A stretch of DNA of 64,000 nucleotides from Naasia lichenicola (GCF_004801885.1 NZ_SSSM01000001.1:1-64000), one strand, 5' to 3'; positions 44,376 through 53,326 are shown, counted from the stretch's first letter. Notes: generated by a model not told the origin, from the sequence alone. Translations and numbers: made by a program.

Positions 44376-44682
44376 GACGCCCGTCAATCTTGGCAACGAG
44401 CGGCTTTATCCGCTCGAGCTCGGCCTGGAGCAGTTCGCGCTGGACTTCGAGGTCGTAGTGCGACTGCAGATTCATCCAGAAGCGTTCGGAGGTACCAAGC
44501 GCCTTCGAGAGACGTAGCGCGGTATCCGGGCTGACGTTTCGCGTGCCGCGGATGATCTCCCCGATGCGAGTCGCCGGCACATCGATCGTCTTCGCGAGGC
44601 GGTACTTGGTGATGCCAAGGGGACCAAGGAACTCCTCGGCGAGAATCTCGCCGGGGTGGATCGGTACGTGTGCGGTGTCCAT
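44365..44682 (-). CDS. higA: HigA-type antitoxin, copy 2
   Basis: A 105-residue copy of the antitoxin at 33833-34129, with the same helix-turn-helix. The last codons differ: where copy 1 stops after VAS, this one continues for eight residues (KIDGRLSE) taken from the neighbouring sequence, because the original stop codon lay outside the repeat. Both copies are open. Coupled to the toxin gene upstream. Confidence 0.92.
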   Translation of the reverse strand: MDTAHVPIHPGEILAEEFLGPLGITKYRLAKTIDVPATRIGEIIRGTRNVSPDTALRLSKALGTSERFWMNLQSHYDLEVQRELLQAELERIKPLVAKIDGRLSE

Positions 44683-45031
44683 GGCCTTCTTTCTGCGGTT
44701 GCCTCGACTAGTGATAGTCGACGAGTTCGACATTCTCGGCTCCTGCTTCTGTCCAGATGAAGCAGATGCGCCACTGGTCATTCACGCGGATGCTGTGCTG
44801 ACCGGAGCGGTCGCCTTTGAGCTGCTCAAGTCGATTGCCGGGCGGAATCCGGAGATCCTGCAGGTTCTCAGCGGCGTCGAGAAGAAGCAGCTTCCGGTTG
44901 GCGCCGCATTGGAGTTCAGGGCCCAGGGCTGCGACCCGTTGACGCAACCAGATCCGCTCGGTGTCGCGGTCTGCGAATGAGCGGATCACGACGGTCATAG
45001 TGCCGCGCACCGTTGTTACTGTCCAGCGTTA
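44391..45031. repeat. higBA cassette direct repeat, copy 2
   Basis: Second copy of the 641-bp unit at 33838-34478. The two start points are 10,553 bp apart, in the same orientation, so the segment between them could be lost by homologous recombination. Confidence 0.85.
44708..44998 (-). CDS. higB: HigB-type toxin, copy 2
   Basis: A 96-residue RelE/HigB toxin differing from copy 1 at only a few residues near RQRVAALGPELQCGANRK. The active-site region HSIRVNDQWRICFIW is identical. The frame extends four residues upstream to 45010 (MRGT), but the start is set by analogy with copy 1 at 44998. Each toxin would be neutralised by either antitoxin if expressed. Confidence 0.92.
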   Translation of the reverse strand: MTVVIRSFADRDTERIWLRQRVAALGPELQCGANRKLLLLDAAENLQDLRIPPGNRLEQLKGDRSGQHSIRVNDQWRICFIWTEAGAENVELVDYH

Positions 45032-45044
45032 CTAGTGTGATTTT

Positions 45045-45069
45045 CCTCTCGTAAGGCTTGGACGAGAGG
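45045..45069. other. Stem-loop downstream of the UDG-like gene
   Basis: CCTCTCGT and ACGAGAGG pair over 8 bp around a 9-nt loop. There is no T-run on the transcript side of the upstream minus-strand gene, so it is not a clear terminator. It lies between the end of the higBA repeat and the UDG-like gene. Confidence 0.4.
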
Positions 45070-45114
45070 CCGATTCCAGCCAACGGTCACTAATAGCGGA
45101 ATCGTTCGTTTTTG

Positions 45115-45687
45115 TCACGTCTGTCGCGCTAGCGCCGCGAGCCGGAGTGCTTGCACGGAACGGAAGTGTTGTTCCGAGCGGTGGCGGCCGTTAGCGGGAG
45201 ACGGATGTGGTGCTGCGATGACCGGAAGGAGTCGGGGGTGCTCGTCCAGGGTGAGGTGTCGCATCACGCCGTCGAGGGCGACGGTCCCGTACGTGACGAT
45301 CGCAGTGAGCGTGGGGAGGGCCGCGAGCAGTGTGGCGAGGGCATGCCGCCCCTCGTCGATGTCCGCGAGTCGCACGCGGTCGGGCAGCTCCCATGGGATG
45401 AGGTTCCAGCGGACGTACTCGCCGCGTGCGAGTCCGGACTCGATACGGGCTGCTCGGAACGCGGCCGCGGTCGGGCCCGGGTTGTCCTCGCTGCAGATCG
45501 CTGCGTGCGCTGCGGCGATGGTCTGGGGGCCGGGCGACTGCATCAGGACCAGGACGCGGCTGGATCTGCCGCCGGATCGTGGGTCGAAGCTCGGGACGAA
45601 CCGTCGGCTGCCGTTGGCCGCGGTCCGCCACGTCTCCGCGAGACCGTTCAGCGATCGAACGTCAGCGAGTTCCTCGGGGGTGCTCAT
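45115..45687 (-). CDS. Uracil-DNA glycosylase-superfamily protein
   Basis: A 190-residue protein of the UDG-like fold: motif 1 in VLVLMQSPGPQT near residue 50, a WNLIPWELPD segment, and the end motif APHPSPANGRHRSEQHFRSVQ resembling motif 2 (HPSP). A true uracil-DNA glycosylase role is not proven, since this subfamily is mostly uncharacterised. The ATG at 45687 overlaps the transporter stop by 3 bp (ATGA), so both are made together. Confidence 0.8.
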   Translation of the reverse strand: MSTPEELADVRSLNGLAETWRTAANGSRRFVPSFDPRSGGRSSRVLVLMQSPGPQTIAAAHAAICSEDNPGPTAAAFRAARIESGLARGEYVRWNLIPWELPDRVRLADIDEGRHALATLLAALPTLTAIVTYGTVALDGVMRHLTLDEHPRLLPVIAAPHPSPANGRHRSEQHFRSVQALRLAALARQT

Positions 45688-46850
45688 GCCGGCTGTGGCG
45701 GTGCCAGCAGGGTGCCACGGACGACGGATCCGTGGAAGGTGCGAAGGGCAACGGTGATCCATGCGGCGACGAGGCCGGCGTAGTAGATGACGGCGAGGAC
45801 GGCGACGACGGTGAGGCCTGAGTGCAGGGCGAGCCCGTTGAGTCCGGTGACGCAGGTGCCGACGGGGAATGTGAACGACCACCAGGTCAGGCTGAACGGC
45901 AGGTGCTCGCGGGCGGTCCGGACGGTGACGGCGAGGGCGATGACGGTCCACAGCAGCGCGAAGCCGAGCATCGCGAACCCGTACACCAGCGCCACGACGA
46001 GGAGCGCGTGAGCGGTGGACGCGTCGACGACGGTGGGTGCGTTCGATGCGAGGAGGTTCACCGCCGTGATCGACTGTCCGACGGGTCCGAGGACGATCCA
46101 CAGGGTCGGCACCATGCCGGCGGCACCGACCTTGTGCTGGGCCAGTCGATTCCAGATCAACGTGATCACGACCAGCGACGTGACGAGACTGAGGCCGAAG
46201 AAGCCGTAGCAGGACCACAGCAGCGTCTCCCGCGCCTGACCGGCGGGGGCGTACGGCAGCAGGAGTGCGCCGGTCGAAGCGGACACCATCGGCGGAACGA
46301 TCGGCATCAGCCAACCGCCGAACGCGGAGTCCGGCTTGTTCTCGTGGCGGGTGAACGCCAGGTACGGCACCAGGACTGCCGTGAGCAGTCCTCCGACGGT
46401 GCCGATGGTCCAGAGCACCCAGTCGATGGTCACGGCGGCGGGCAGGCCGATCCAATCCTTGCCGAGAAGGATCGTGCCGGCCCCGACCGTGAGGAACGCC
46501 ATCGGCGGGGCGCCGTAGAAGTGCGAGATCACCGGGTTGAGGTGGTGCCTGGCTGCGGTGCTCCGGTAGCGGACCCAGTGCAGCACCGTCGCGACAGTGA
46601 GGGCGACGAGCAGGACCGCGGCAATCGCCCACACCACCGTCGCTGCGAACCGGAGTCCCGGGAGCTGCAGTGGGAGTGACGCAGCTGCGACAGCGACAAT
46701 CCCAGTGCCCATAATCGACGCGAACCAGTTCGGTGTGAGATTCGACACGATCAGACCCGGCCGCTCCAGGTCACGGAACAACGCCGCCTGCGGTCGCCGG
46801 TGCATCTGACTACCGGTCGCGGGTGCCTGGGCGGTGCGGGGTGTGGTCAT
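45684..46850 (-). CDS. TDT-family transporter (tellurite/dicarboxylate/SLAC1 type)
   Basis: A 388-residue membrane protein with ten hydrophobic helices: NWFASIMGTGIVAVAAASLPLQLPG begins the family fold, then FLTVGAGTILLGKDWIG, SHFYGAPPMAF, SCYGFFGLSLVTSLVVI and the final LPFSLTWWSFTFPVGTCVTGLNGLA. Members export sulfite, malate or mediate tellurite resistance; the substrate is unknown. Divergent from the LysR gene, 63 bp apart, which probably controls it. Confidence 0.92.
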   Translation of the reverse strand: MTTPRTAQAPATGSQMHRRPQAALFRDLERPGLIVSNLTPNWFASIMGTGIVAVAAASLPLQLPGLRFAATVVWAIAAVLLVALTVATVLHWVRYRSTAARHHLNPVISHFYGAPPMAFLTVGAGTILLGKDWIGLPAAVTIDWVLWTIGTVGGLLTAVLVPYLAFTRHENKPDSAFGGWLMPIVPPMVSASTGALLLPYAPAGQARETLLWSCYGFFGLSLVTSLVVITLIWNRLAQHKVGAAGMVPTLWIVLGPVGQSITAVNLLASNAPTVVDASTAHALLVVALVYGFAMLGFALLWTVIALAVTVRTAREHLPFSLTWWSFTFPVGTCVTGLNGLALHSGLTVVAVLAVIYYAGLVAAWITVALRTFHGSVVRGTLLAPPQPA

Positions 46851-46905
46851 GGGTCAAGCCTGCACGCGTCCCGGTCTCGGCAGTACCCCGAACCTCGTGG
46901 TAGGG

Positions 46906-46922
46906 CACAATCAATGATTGTG
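46906..46922. promoter_or_regulatory. Perfect palindrome over the LysR start codon
   Basis: CACAATCA-A-TGATTGTG is a 17-bp palindrome with one central base, and it covers the start codon at 46914. It lies in the 63-bp region between the divergent TDT and LysR genes. It is a good candidate for an autoregulatory LysR site, though the arms lack the usual T-N11-A form. Confidence 0.6.
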
Positions 46923-47846
46923 GCACTACGGCGACTCACGGACCGCGCTCTCGACCTCGACACCCTCGAGGTCCTGGAACGCGTCGCCGAGACCGGCTCC
47001 TTCTCCGCTGCCGCTGGCGCGCTCGGGATCACACAGCAGGCGGTGTCTGCTCGTATCCGGGTCGCCGAGCGCTCGGTCGGTCACCCGCTGGTGCACCGGT
47101 CGGCCACCGGGTCGGTGCTGACCGAGACCGGACGGCTCGTCCTCGGGCTCGCCGGGCCGGTCCTCGACGCGTCTCGCCGCCTCGAGGCGGGGGTGGGCGC
47201 GCTCCGAGCTCCGGCGGGGCTGCTCGTCGTCGCGGCGTCGCAGACCATCGCGGAGCTGCTGCTGCCGGGCTGGCTGCTCGAGTTCCGACGCCGTGAACCC
47301 GACGTGACCGTGCGACTGCTCGCCGGGAACTCTGCTGCGGTGACGAGCCTCGTGCGCTCCGGCAGCGCCGACCTCGGGTTCACGGAGACGCCGGCCCTGG
47401 CGGCAGGTGTGTCCGCGCAGGTGATCGCGGACGATGAGCTCGCGGTCGTCGTCGCGCCGGACCATCCCTGGGCTCGGTCGACCGGGATCACTGCGGAGGT
47501 CCTTGCGGCGACGGCTCTGCTCCTGCGGGAAGAAGGCTCCGGGACTCGCGCGACCCTCGCCGCATGGCTCAGGGAGGCCGGTTTGAACACGTCGGTTCCG
47601 GCCGCGGTGCTGGAGACCACGAGCATCATCCGGGCGAACGCGCGGGCTGGAATCGCACCGGCGGTAATGAGCCTCCGCACGGTCGCCGCCGACATCAACG
47701 ACGGGTCGCTGGTGCGGGTCCCGCTCTCTGGGCCGCCACTTGCCCGGCCGTTGCGGGCGATCTGGTCGGGAGAGCCCCAGCCAGCTGGTTCTGCTTTCCT
47801 GCGCGTCGCCCACGAGGCGACCGGTCGGAGTCAGCGCAGCCCGTAG
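46914..47846 (+). CDS. LysR-family transcriptional regulator
   Basis: A 310-residue LysR-type regulator: winged helix-turn-helix LDTLEVLERVAETGSFSAAAGALGITQQAVSARIRVAE, then the two-lobe ligand-binding domain (LLVVAASQTIAELLLPGWLLEFRRREPDVTVRLLAGNS...). It probably controls the divergent TDT transporter. Its 3' end runs into a region that contains an enolase remnant on the other strand. Confidence 0.92.
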   Translation: MIVALRRLTDRALDLDTLEVLERVAETGSFSAAAGALGITQQAVSARIRVAERSVGHPLVHRSATGSVLTETGRLVLGLAGPVLDASRRLEAGVGALRAPAGLLVVAASQTIAELLLPGWLLEFRRREPDVTVRLLAGNSAAVTSLVRSGSADLGFTETPALAAGVSAQVIADDELAVVVAPDHPWARSTGITAEVLAATALLLREEGSGTRATLAAWLREAGLNTSVPAAVLETTSIIRANARAGIAPAVMSLRTVAADINDGSLVRVPLSGPPLARPLRAIWSGEPQPAGSAFLRVAHEATGRSQRSP

Positions 47847-47912
47847 GGCAGCTCCGGATTGTTCTCCGGCGATCTCGGTGAGCCGGTTGTACTTCGCGAC
47901 GCGTTCTCTCGA
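47843..47912 (-). pseudogene. eno: Enolase 3' remnant
   Basis: In one minus-strand frame, about 22 codons read RERVAKYNRLTEIAGEQSG, which is the end of bacterial enolases (the conserved SERVAKYNxLLxIE segment). Upstream the similarity is lost and there is no start, and downstream the frame continues into the end of the LysR gene. It is a short fragment and not a gene. Bases 47913-48048 show nothing else I can name. Confidence 0.7.
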
Positions 47913-48048
47913 TTTCCGTGCCGGAGGAGGTCATCGACGCGGTCCACCACGGACGCCTGGTGACGCCAGGACCCCAGGGCTCTTGGGCTAAGGCCCCATG
48001 GCGAGCTCTAGCCCGCTTTGCTAGGTGAATTGGTCGAGTCAAGGAGCG

Positions 48049-49014
48049 CTAGTCGCCAAAAGACTCCAGCACATCGTTGGACGGCGCGAAGAACGCCGCA
48101 CCGCTGGTGGCGCTGGAGAAGTCGAGGATGCGGTCGTATTGACCGGGCGGCTCACCGACGAACATTCGGGTCAGCATGTGTTCGATGACCCACAGGTCTT
48201 TCGAGTAGCCAATGAAGAAGGTGCCGTACTCACCGTAAGCGGGCCGGCCGAACGGCATGTTGTCGCGCAGGATGTCGTGCTCGACGCCCTGATCGTCGAC
48301 GATCGTGGCCAACGATCTATGCGATTTGCGCGCAGCGGGGGCTTCGTCGAGTTCGACATTGTCGGCCTTCGTTCGCCCGATCACCTTCTCCTGGTGCTCG
48401 GTTCCGAGCGCGTTCCAGTTCCGCAGGTTGTGCACGTACTTCTGCACCACGACGTAGCTGCCGCCCACATGATCGGGGTCCTCGTCACCGACGAGCGCCC
48501 AGCGCGCCATGCCGCGGCCGGTGGGGTTCTCGGTGCCGTCGACGAAGCCAAGCAGGTCGCGGTCGTCGAAGTAGCGGAAACCGACTGTCTCGTCGATGCG
48601 CACGACCGCATCGCCGAGCTTGGCGAGGAGCAGCCGCTCAAATTCGAAGCAGAGGTCTGCGCGTTCGGCACGGATATGGAAGAACAGGTCGCCGGGAGTC
48701 GAGCGTGCGGTGTGCACATCGCCCTTCACCTCGACGAACGGATGCAGCTGCGCCGGCTTGGACAGTCCTGTGATCGCGTCCCAAGCGTCGGCGCCGATGG
48801 CGGCCACGCAGGATAGATGGCCGGAAAGGTCGCGGAACCCGACTGCCCGGACGAGACCACCGAGCTCGCCGAGTGCCGCTCGCGCATCGGTGGCGGCGCC
48901 TGGTCGATCGGAGAGTACGAGAGTAAGGAAGACCGCGGAGCTCGACAGCGGTCCGTCCACGGTCTGGGGCACGATGGGCATTCGTGCCCCGGTCGGATCT
49001 TCGCCTTGCGACAT
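48049..49014 (-). CDS. DyP-type peroxidase
   Basis: A 321-residue dye-decolorising peroxidase. The GXXDG motif is present as GFVDGTENPTG near residue 155; the proximal haem His is likely in RKSHRSLATI, with NMPFG nearby. Tail segments DLWVIEHMLTRMF and AAFFAPSNDVLESFGD are typical of DyP-B. No Tat signal, so it acts inside the cell. The ATG at 49014 has a GAGGAG site. Stands alone. Confidence 0.93.
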   Translation of the reverse strand: MSQGEDPTGARMPIVPQTVDGPLSSSAVFLTLVLSDRPGAATDARAALGELGGLVRAVGFRDLSGHLSCVAAIGADAWDAITGLSKPAQLHPFVEVKGDVHTARSTPGDLFFHIRAERADLCFEFERLLLAKLGDAVVRIDETVGFRYFDDRDLLGFVDGTENPTGRGMARWALVGDEDPDHVGGSYVVVQKYVHNLRNWNALGTEHQEKVIGRTKADNVELDEAPAARKSHRSLATIVDDQGVEHDILRDNMPFGRPAYGEYGTFFIGYSKDLWVIEHMLTRMFVGEPPGQYDRILDFSSATSGAAFFAPSNDVLESFGD

Positions 49015-49154
49015 GCGCCTACTCCTCGCGATCTTCTCGCTCGTAGCTTGGCTCAGATCTGGTGACCTGCCCACCCAGCTTCCGACTGACACGAGTTGGT
49101 CAACAAGGCATCGAACCTACCCAGCGAGCGGTTGGCGAGTCGCAGAAGCCGCTG

Positions 49155-49994
49155 TCAGATCTTCTCGGCGCGGGTTGTGGCGCCTCCGGTCACGGTCCCG
49201 AGCGACTGCCGGCCAAGCCAACCGAGGACATAGTCTGCGACCTCGGTCCACCCATGGTCCATGGTCAGACTGTGCCCTCGATTGTCGAAGCGGTGGTAGT
49301 CCGTCTTCGCTGAGCCGGTGTACAGCTCGTATGACTGCCGGGTGACCACCTCGGGCACCGTGTGGTCGAACTGTCCGCCGGTGATCAAGAGCGGGCCGCG
49401 ATCCTGCTTGGCCGTGTTGATCTTCGTCCCCGAGTTCGCGTCCTTCTTCTGCGAGGCAGTCTCGAAGACGGGAAGAGCCGTCGACGGCACAGACCACTTG
49501 TCGAAGAGCGAGTCGGCTTCCTGACGGGCGATCTTGTTGCCGAACGCGAAGCGGAACTGGCGGCGGGTCAGCGCGATGCCTTTCGTGCGGTTGGACTTCT
49601 TGCTGATAATCGGGAACACCGCACGGATCTGCGCAATGGGTAGAGCCTTCACGCCCTTGATTCCGCTGGGATCGATGGCGACAGCGGCAGAGACGACGCC
49701 GGCCTCCAGCAGCTTCTGAGCGATCAAGCCGCCGAAGGAGTGTCCGACCACAATTGGCGGTACAGAGAACTCTCTTGCGATGCGCGCGAAATGATCGGTT
49801 GCCTGCTGGACGCTGACGTTGGCGACGGCCTCCGGGTGTGCGCGAGTGGCCCCCACTGTCTCGGCGTCGCCGGGCCAGCCCGGCGCGACCGGGAGGTAGC
49901 CGGCCACTTCGAATCTCGCCATCCAGTCGGCCCAGGCGGATCCGTGGACCCAAAGGCCGTGAATGAAGATGACAGGGGTGGCGGCTGTGGTCAT
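49155..49994 (-). CDS. Alpha/beta hydrolase 1
   Basis: A 279-residue alpha/beta hydrolase: oxyanion region VIFIHGLWVHGSAW, nucleophile elbow GHSFGG with Ser86, GGQFDHTVPE for the acid, and NRGHSL with the His. No signal peptide. The protein at 55372-56166 has the same layout with the nucleophile at the same residue number, so the two are paralogues. Substrate unknown; members include lipases, esterases and haloperoxidases. Confidence 0.88.
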   Translation of the reverse strand: MTTAATPVIFIHGLWVHGSAWADWMARFEVAGYLPVAPGWPGDAETVGATRAHPEAVANVSVQQATDHFARIAREFSVPPIVVGHSFGGLIAQKLLEAGVVSAAVAIDPSGIKGVKALPIAQIRAVFPIISKKSNRTKGIALTRRQFRFAFGNKIARQEADSLFDKWSVPSTALPVFETASQKKDANSGTKINTAKQDRGPLLITGGQFDHTVPEVVTRQSYELYTGSAKTDYHRFDNRGHSLTMDHGWTEVADYVLGWLGRQSLGTVTGGATTRAEKI

Positions 49995-50185
49995 GGTTGT
50001 TCCAATTCGTGTTGAGGATGTCCGAGCTCTGTGGCGTGGCCCCAGGCTAGGGAGGCCGAGAACTGAGCGTCCAATAGCGGAAACGCATGGCTGATCTCAC
50101 AAATCCGATACCGGCTCGACGGTGAAATCGACCGATCAGAGAGCCCTTGACCCGCTACTTCTGAGCGACGCTCGCCGCCAGAGCG

Positions 50186-51538
50186 CTAAGAGTCCGACTG
50201 GCGCAGTAGCGCCAGCATGACGATCAGTTGGTCCACGTCATCACGGGTCGTTCTCCATGAAGAAACGGAGATACGGAGGGCGACCTTCCCACGCCACAGT
50301 GTCTGGCCGAACCAGAACTTCCCGCTGTCCTGCACCGCATGAAGGATCCGCAGGGTGCCCTCGTCATCGTCAGACGCGAAGAGCACCTGATTGAGCACCA
50401 CACGATTCAGCACCGAATAGCCCGCATCCCGGAGGCCATCTGCGACGACGGCAGCGAGGTCGACGGTGCGTTCGATCAATTCGGCCACTCCGTCGCGTCC
50501 GAGTGATCGGAGAGCAGCCCAGATGGCCACGCCGCGCGCGCGTCGGGAGAAGTCGAGCGAGAGATTCTTCTGTGCGTCAGGAGAGGACGGGGCGTACGGG
50601 GAGTCGGACTGCATGGCAGCTACGAGGTCTTCTGACCGACGAGTTATGACCATTGCCGAGTCGTAGGGAGTGTTTAGCCACTTGTGCCCATCGACCGTCC
50701 AGCTGTCGGCCGCATCGACGCCGTCAGTCTCGGCTCGGTGCTTGGAGGCGCGAGCCCACAGGCCGAACGCTCCATCCACGTGCACCCAGGCGCCGACTGC
50801 CTGGGCCGCGGCTATCACGTCCCGGAACGGATCTGATTCCCCGGTGTTGACCTCGCCTGACTGCAGCACCACGATCGTGTGGTCGTCTATCGCCGGCAGC
50901 TTTGATGCGTCGAGTCGGCCGAACTCGTCGCTGGGAACCGTGGCCACGTTCTCGAGGCCGAACCCCAGAACCCGCACCGCCTTTGTGACGCTGATATGGG
51001 CGACGTCGCTCGTCACGATGCGGATGTCCGGCGCTCCGCTGGTGCCACGCCGATCCAGGTCCCATCCAAGGCGCCCAAGCAAAGTTCGACGGGCGGCGAT
51101 CAGCGCAATCAGGGTTCCGGTGGATGCGCTCGTCGTGAACCCCACGGCGCTCTCGGACGGCAGATCGAGAATCTCGAGCATCCATCGAGCCGCGACCTTT
51201 TCGATTGCCGCCGCGCTCGGCCCGGTCACATACGCCGCTGCTCCGTTGTCCCAGGCAAGCAATAGGCGCTCTGCGGCGGCCGCAACCGGAAGGCTCGCGC
51301 CGACTACGAAGCCGAAGTACCGACCGCCATTGGTAGCGACGGTTCCGGGGGAGCCGAGGTCGTCCAGCAGCTTGATCGTGGCCTGATCGCCGAGACCGTG
51401 ACGAGGGAGGGACTCGTCAAAGCCTTCGAGCGCCTGTCGAGATTCAGGAGTCGGATACACCGGCCGCAGACCTACGCCGTCAAGGAATGCCTGTGCACGG
51501 GAGTCTCCGTCGGCTATGACCTCTCGCTCGCCAGTCAT
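50186..51538 (-). CDS. PLP-dependent decarboxylase (group II)
   Basis: A 450-residue PLP enzyme of the aromatic-amino-acid/glutamate decarboxylase type. PLP lysine Lys286 in TVDGHKWLNTPY, His181 in DVAHISVTKA stacking on PLP, and Asp255 in VHVDGAFG binding the ring nitrogen are all present. It decarboxylates an amino acid; which one cannot be said. It is the second gene after a beta-carbonic anhydrase, with a 4-bp gap, which suggests that CO2 released here is handled by that enzyme. Confidence 0.92.
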   Translation of the reverse strand: MTGEREVIADGDSRAQAFLDGVGLRPVYPTPESRQALEGFDESLPRHGLGDQATIKLLDDLGSPGTVATNGGRYFGFVVGASLPVAAAAERLLLAWDNGAAAYVTGPSAAAIEKVAARWMLEILDLPSESAVGFTTSASTGTLIALIAARRTLLGRLGWDLDRRGTSGAPDIRIVTSDVAHISVTKAVRVLGFGLENVATVPSDEFGRLDASKLPAIDDHTIVVLQSGEVNTGESDPFRDVIAAAQAVGAWVHVDGAFGLWARASKHRAETDGVDAADSWTVDGHKWLNTPYDSAMVITRRSEDLVAAMQSDSPYAPSSPDAQKNLSLDFSRRARGVAIWAALRSLGRDGVAELIERTVDLAAVVADGLRDAGYSVLNRVVLNQVLFASDDDEGTLRILHAVQDSGKFWFGQTLWRGKVALRISVSSWRTTRDDVDQLIVMLALLRQSDS

Positions 51539-51542
51539 CGGC

Positions 51543-52085
51543 TCAAAGTGAGGGCATCGGTGCGGTAGGAACCACCATGCGAAGTATCCCCGTTGTCACG
51601 TCGTAGACATGACCGGAAACGGTCATCCGCCGCGACAGGCCCGTATCGGCGAGGATCGCAGCGACGTCCTTCTCGACTGTCTCCTCCGGATGCACCACGG
51701 CTTCGGCGATCCAATCCTCTTCATCGCCACCTGCACGCTGCATGAGCTCATGCCTGAATGCGTCGTCGGCGAGGAAGTGGGTGCCGCATTGGTTGTGATG
51801 GACGACCATCACCTCGAAAATCGGCTCTCCTGGTTTGAGCTGCCGCTCCGAAAGGAAGCTGATCAGCGCGAGATCCGCCAACATGGCGCTGGTCACGCGC
51901 CCTCCGGCATTGCGCAGCGTGGCTGCGGCTCCAAGGCCGAGACCCATGAATCCAGCGGGATCCGTTCGCGGGTCCAAACAGGTGATCACGCAGATGTTCT
52001 GCCATGGGTAGATGGCCGCGCCCTCGTATCCGCGTCGGGCTGCGAACTCGTCATTGTTCTCTCTCACCACATCCGTTTGGCTCAC
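51543..52085 (-). CDS. Beta-carbonic anhydrase
   Basis: A 180-residue beta-class carbonic anhydrase. The zinc ligands are Cys36 in CVITCLDPRTDP, with Asp38 and Arg40 as the conserved dyad, and His97 and Cys100 in VVHHNQCG. It interconverts CO2 and bicarbonate in the cytoplasm. First gene of a unit with the PLP decarboxylase. Start ATG at 52085. Divergent from a LysR gene. Confidence 0.95.
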   Translation of the reverse strand: MSQTDVVRENNDEFAARRGYEGAAIYPWQNICVITCLDPRTDPAGFMGLGLGAAATLRNAGGRVTSAMLADLALISFLSERQLKPGEPIFEVMVVHHNQCGTHFLADDAFRHELMQRAGGDEEDWIAEAVVHPEETVEKDVAAILADTGLSRRMTVSGHVYDVTTGILRMVVPTAPMPSL

Positions 52086-52226
52086 GGATCCACCTCAATC
52101 TGGTTGCTTTCGACGGCTGGGCTCACCTGGGACGCTACGGGGCCATCACGCTCGCCTCCATGCCGAATGCGCATGCGCCTGATCGGACTTTGAAACGGCC
52201 AGGTCACCGGCCGTCCAGTCGAAAGG

Positions 52227-52242
52227 CCAGTCGAATGACTGG
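52227..52242. promoter_or_regulatory. Palindrome CCAGTC-N4-GACTGG, site 1
   Basis: CCAGTC-GAAT-GACTGG in the divergent region between carbonic anhydrase and LysR genes. A direct half repeat CCAGTCGAA precedes it at 52215. The same palindrome, with similar flanks (AAGGCC and GACTGGG), occurs at 56218-56233. Confidence 0.65.
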
Positions 52243-52344
52243 GTCGAGGCCGAAGGCGGAACGCGACCATCAGCTAGGGCGGCCTTCAGCTGCCGCGCCG
52301 GGCGAAAGCTCGAGCTTTTCCTGCACGTTGAAGGTGAGGACAGA

Positions 52345-53289
52345 TTGGACCTTCGTGAACTAGAGGCAGTGATCGCGGTGAGCGAGCTCGGCTCGTTCTC
52401 AGCTGCCGCGACGGCGCTCTACATCTCGCAACCGGCACTGACCCGGCGCGTGGCGCTGCTCGAAGCAGAGCTCGACCTCAAGCTCTTCATCCGCACACCA
52501 CGTGGAGTCTTCTTAACCGATGCGGGAAGGATCGTCATCGAGCCCGCGCGCAGGGCAATCTCGGAGACCGAGAGGATCAAGAGGGAACTGGATTTGATCC
52601 ACGCTGGCAGCCGGGGGAGCCTCCTCATCACCGGTGCGCCCAACCTCAACCTCGCTCACATCGGCGGCCTGATAGGCCGCTTCCAGCAGGTCCATCCGGA
52701 AGTCGACATCAGAGTGGGCCATTCGCGGTCCACTGCTGCAGCCCTCGAAGCGGTCGAATCGGGCACGCGCGACCTTGCCATCGTCGACTCCCAGCCAACC
52801 TCAGATCGCTTCGCGCTCACCGAGCTCTGGGAGGACGACTACTTCGCCGTCATGGCTCATGGCGCGAAGACAGCCGCAAGATCACACGTAATTCCGACCG
52901 TAACGGCAGACATGATCCGAGGTCGTCCGCTGGTGCACATGCCCCGGAGCTCGCACCCGATCGAGCAGGGGCAGGCTCTGTTCGACATGGTCGGGGTGGA
53001 GCCCGACTCTCGCATCGAGACCGAGCACTGCGAATTGCTCGTACCGATCGCGATCGGTGGGCATGGTGTTGCGATCGTCCCTCGGCTTCAGGCGATGCGG
53101 GCTTTCGAAGAGGGAGCATTCGTCGCAAGTCCGCCAGAGCGAATGACTGCGACGATCAGTCTTGCCCGACGCTTCGATGAAGCATCGCCCTCGGTCATGA
53201 GATTCCTACGACTCGTCAGAACTGCGAAAGCCTCCGCTCGAACATTCGTGCCGAAGCTCCTCGAGTCGGCCGAATCCCTAGCCAGCTGA
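52345..53289 (+). CDS. LysR-family transcriptional regulator
   Basis: A 314-residue LysR-type regulator: MDLRELEAVIAVSELGSFSAAATALYISQPALTRRVALLEAEL is the winged helix, followed by the ligand-binding domain (LLITGAPNLNLAHIGGLIGRFQQVHPEVDIRVGHS...). TTG start at 52345 with GGTGAGG upstream. Divergent from the carbonic anhydrase/decarboxylase unit, which it likely controls. Confidence 0.92.
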   Translation: MDLRELEAVIAVSELGSFSAAATALYISQPALTRRVALLEAELDLKLFIRTPRGVFLTDAGRIVIEPARRAISETERIKRELDLIHAGSRGSLLITGAPNLNLAHIGGLIGRFQQVHPEVDIRVGHSRSTAAALEAVESGTRDLAIVDSQPTSDRFALTELWEDDYFAVMAHGAKTAARSHVIPTVTADMIRGRPLVHMPRSSHPIEQGQALFDMVGVEPDSRIETEHCELLVPIAIGGHGVAIVPRLQAMRAFEEGAFVASPPERMTATISLARRFDEASPSVMRFLRLVRTAKASARTFVPKLLESAESLAS

Positions 53290-53326
53290 AAATCCAACAC
53301 CCTGGGCAAAGAACTGAGAAGGGCAC

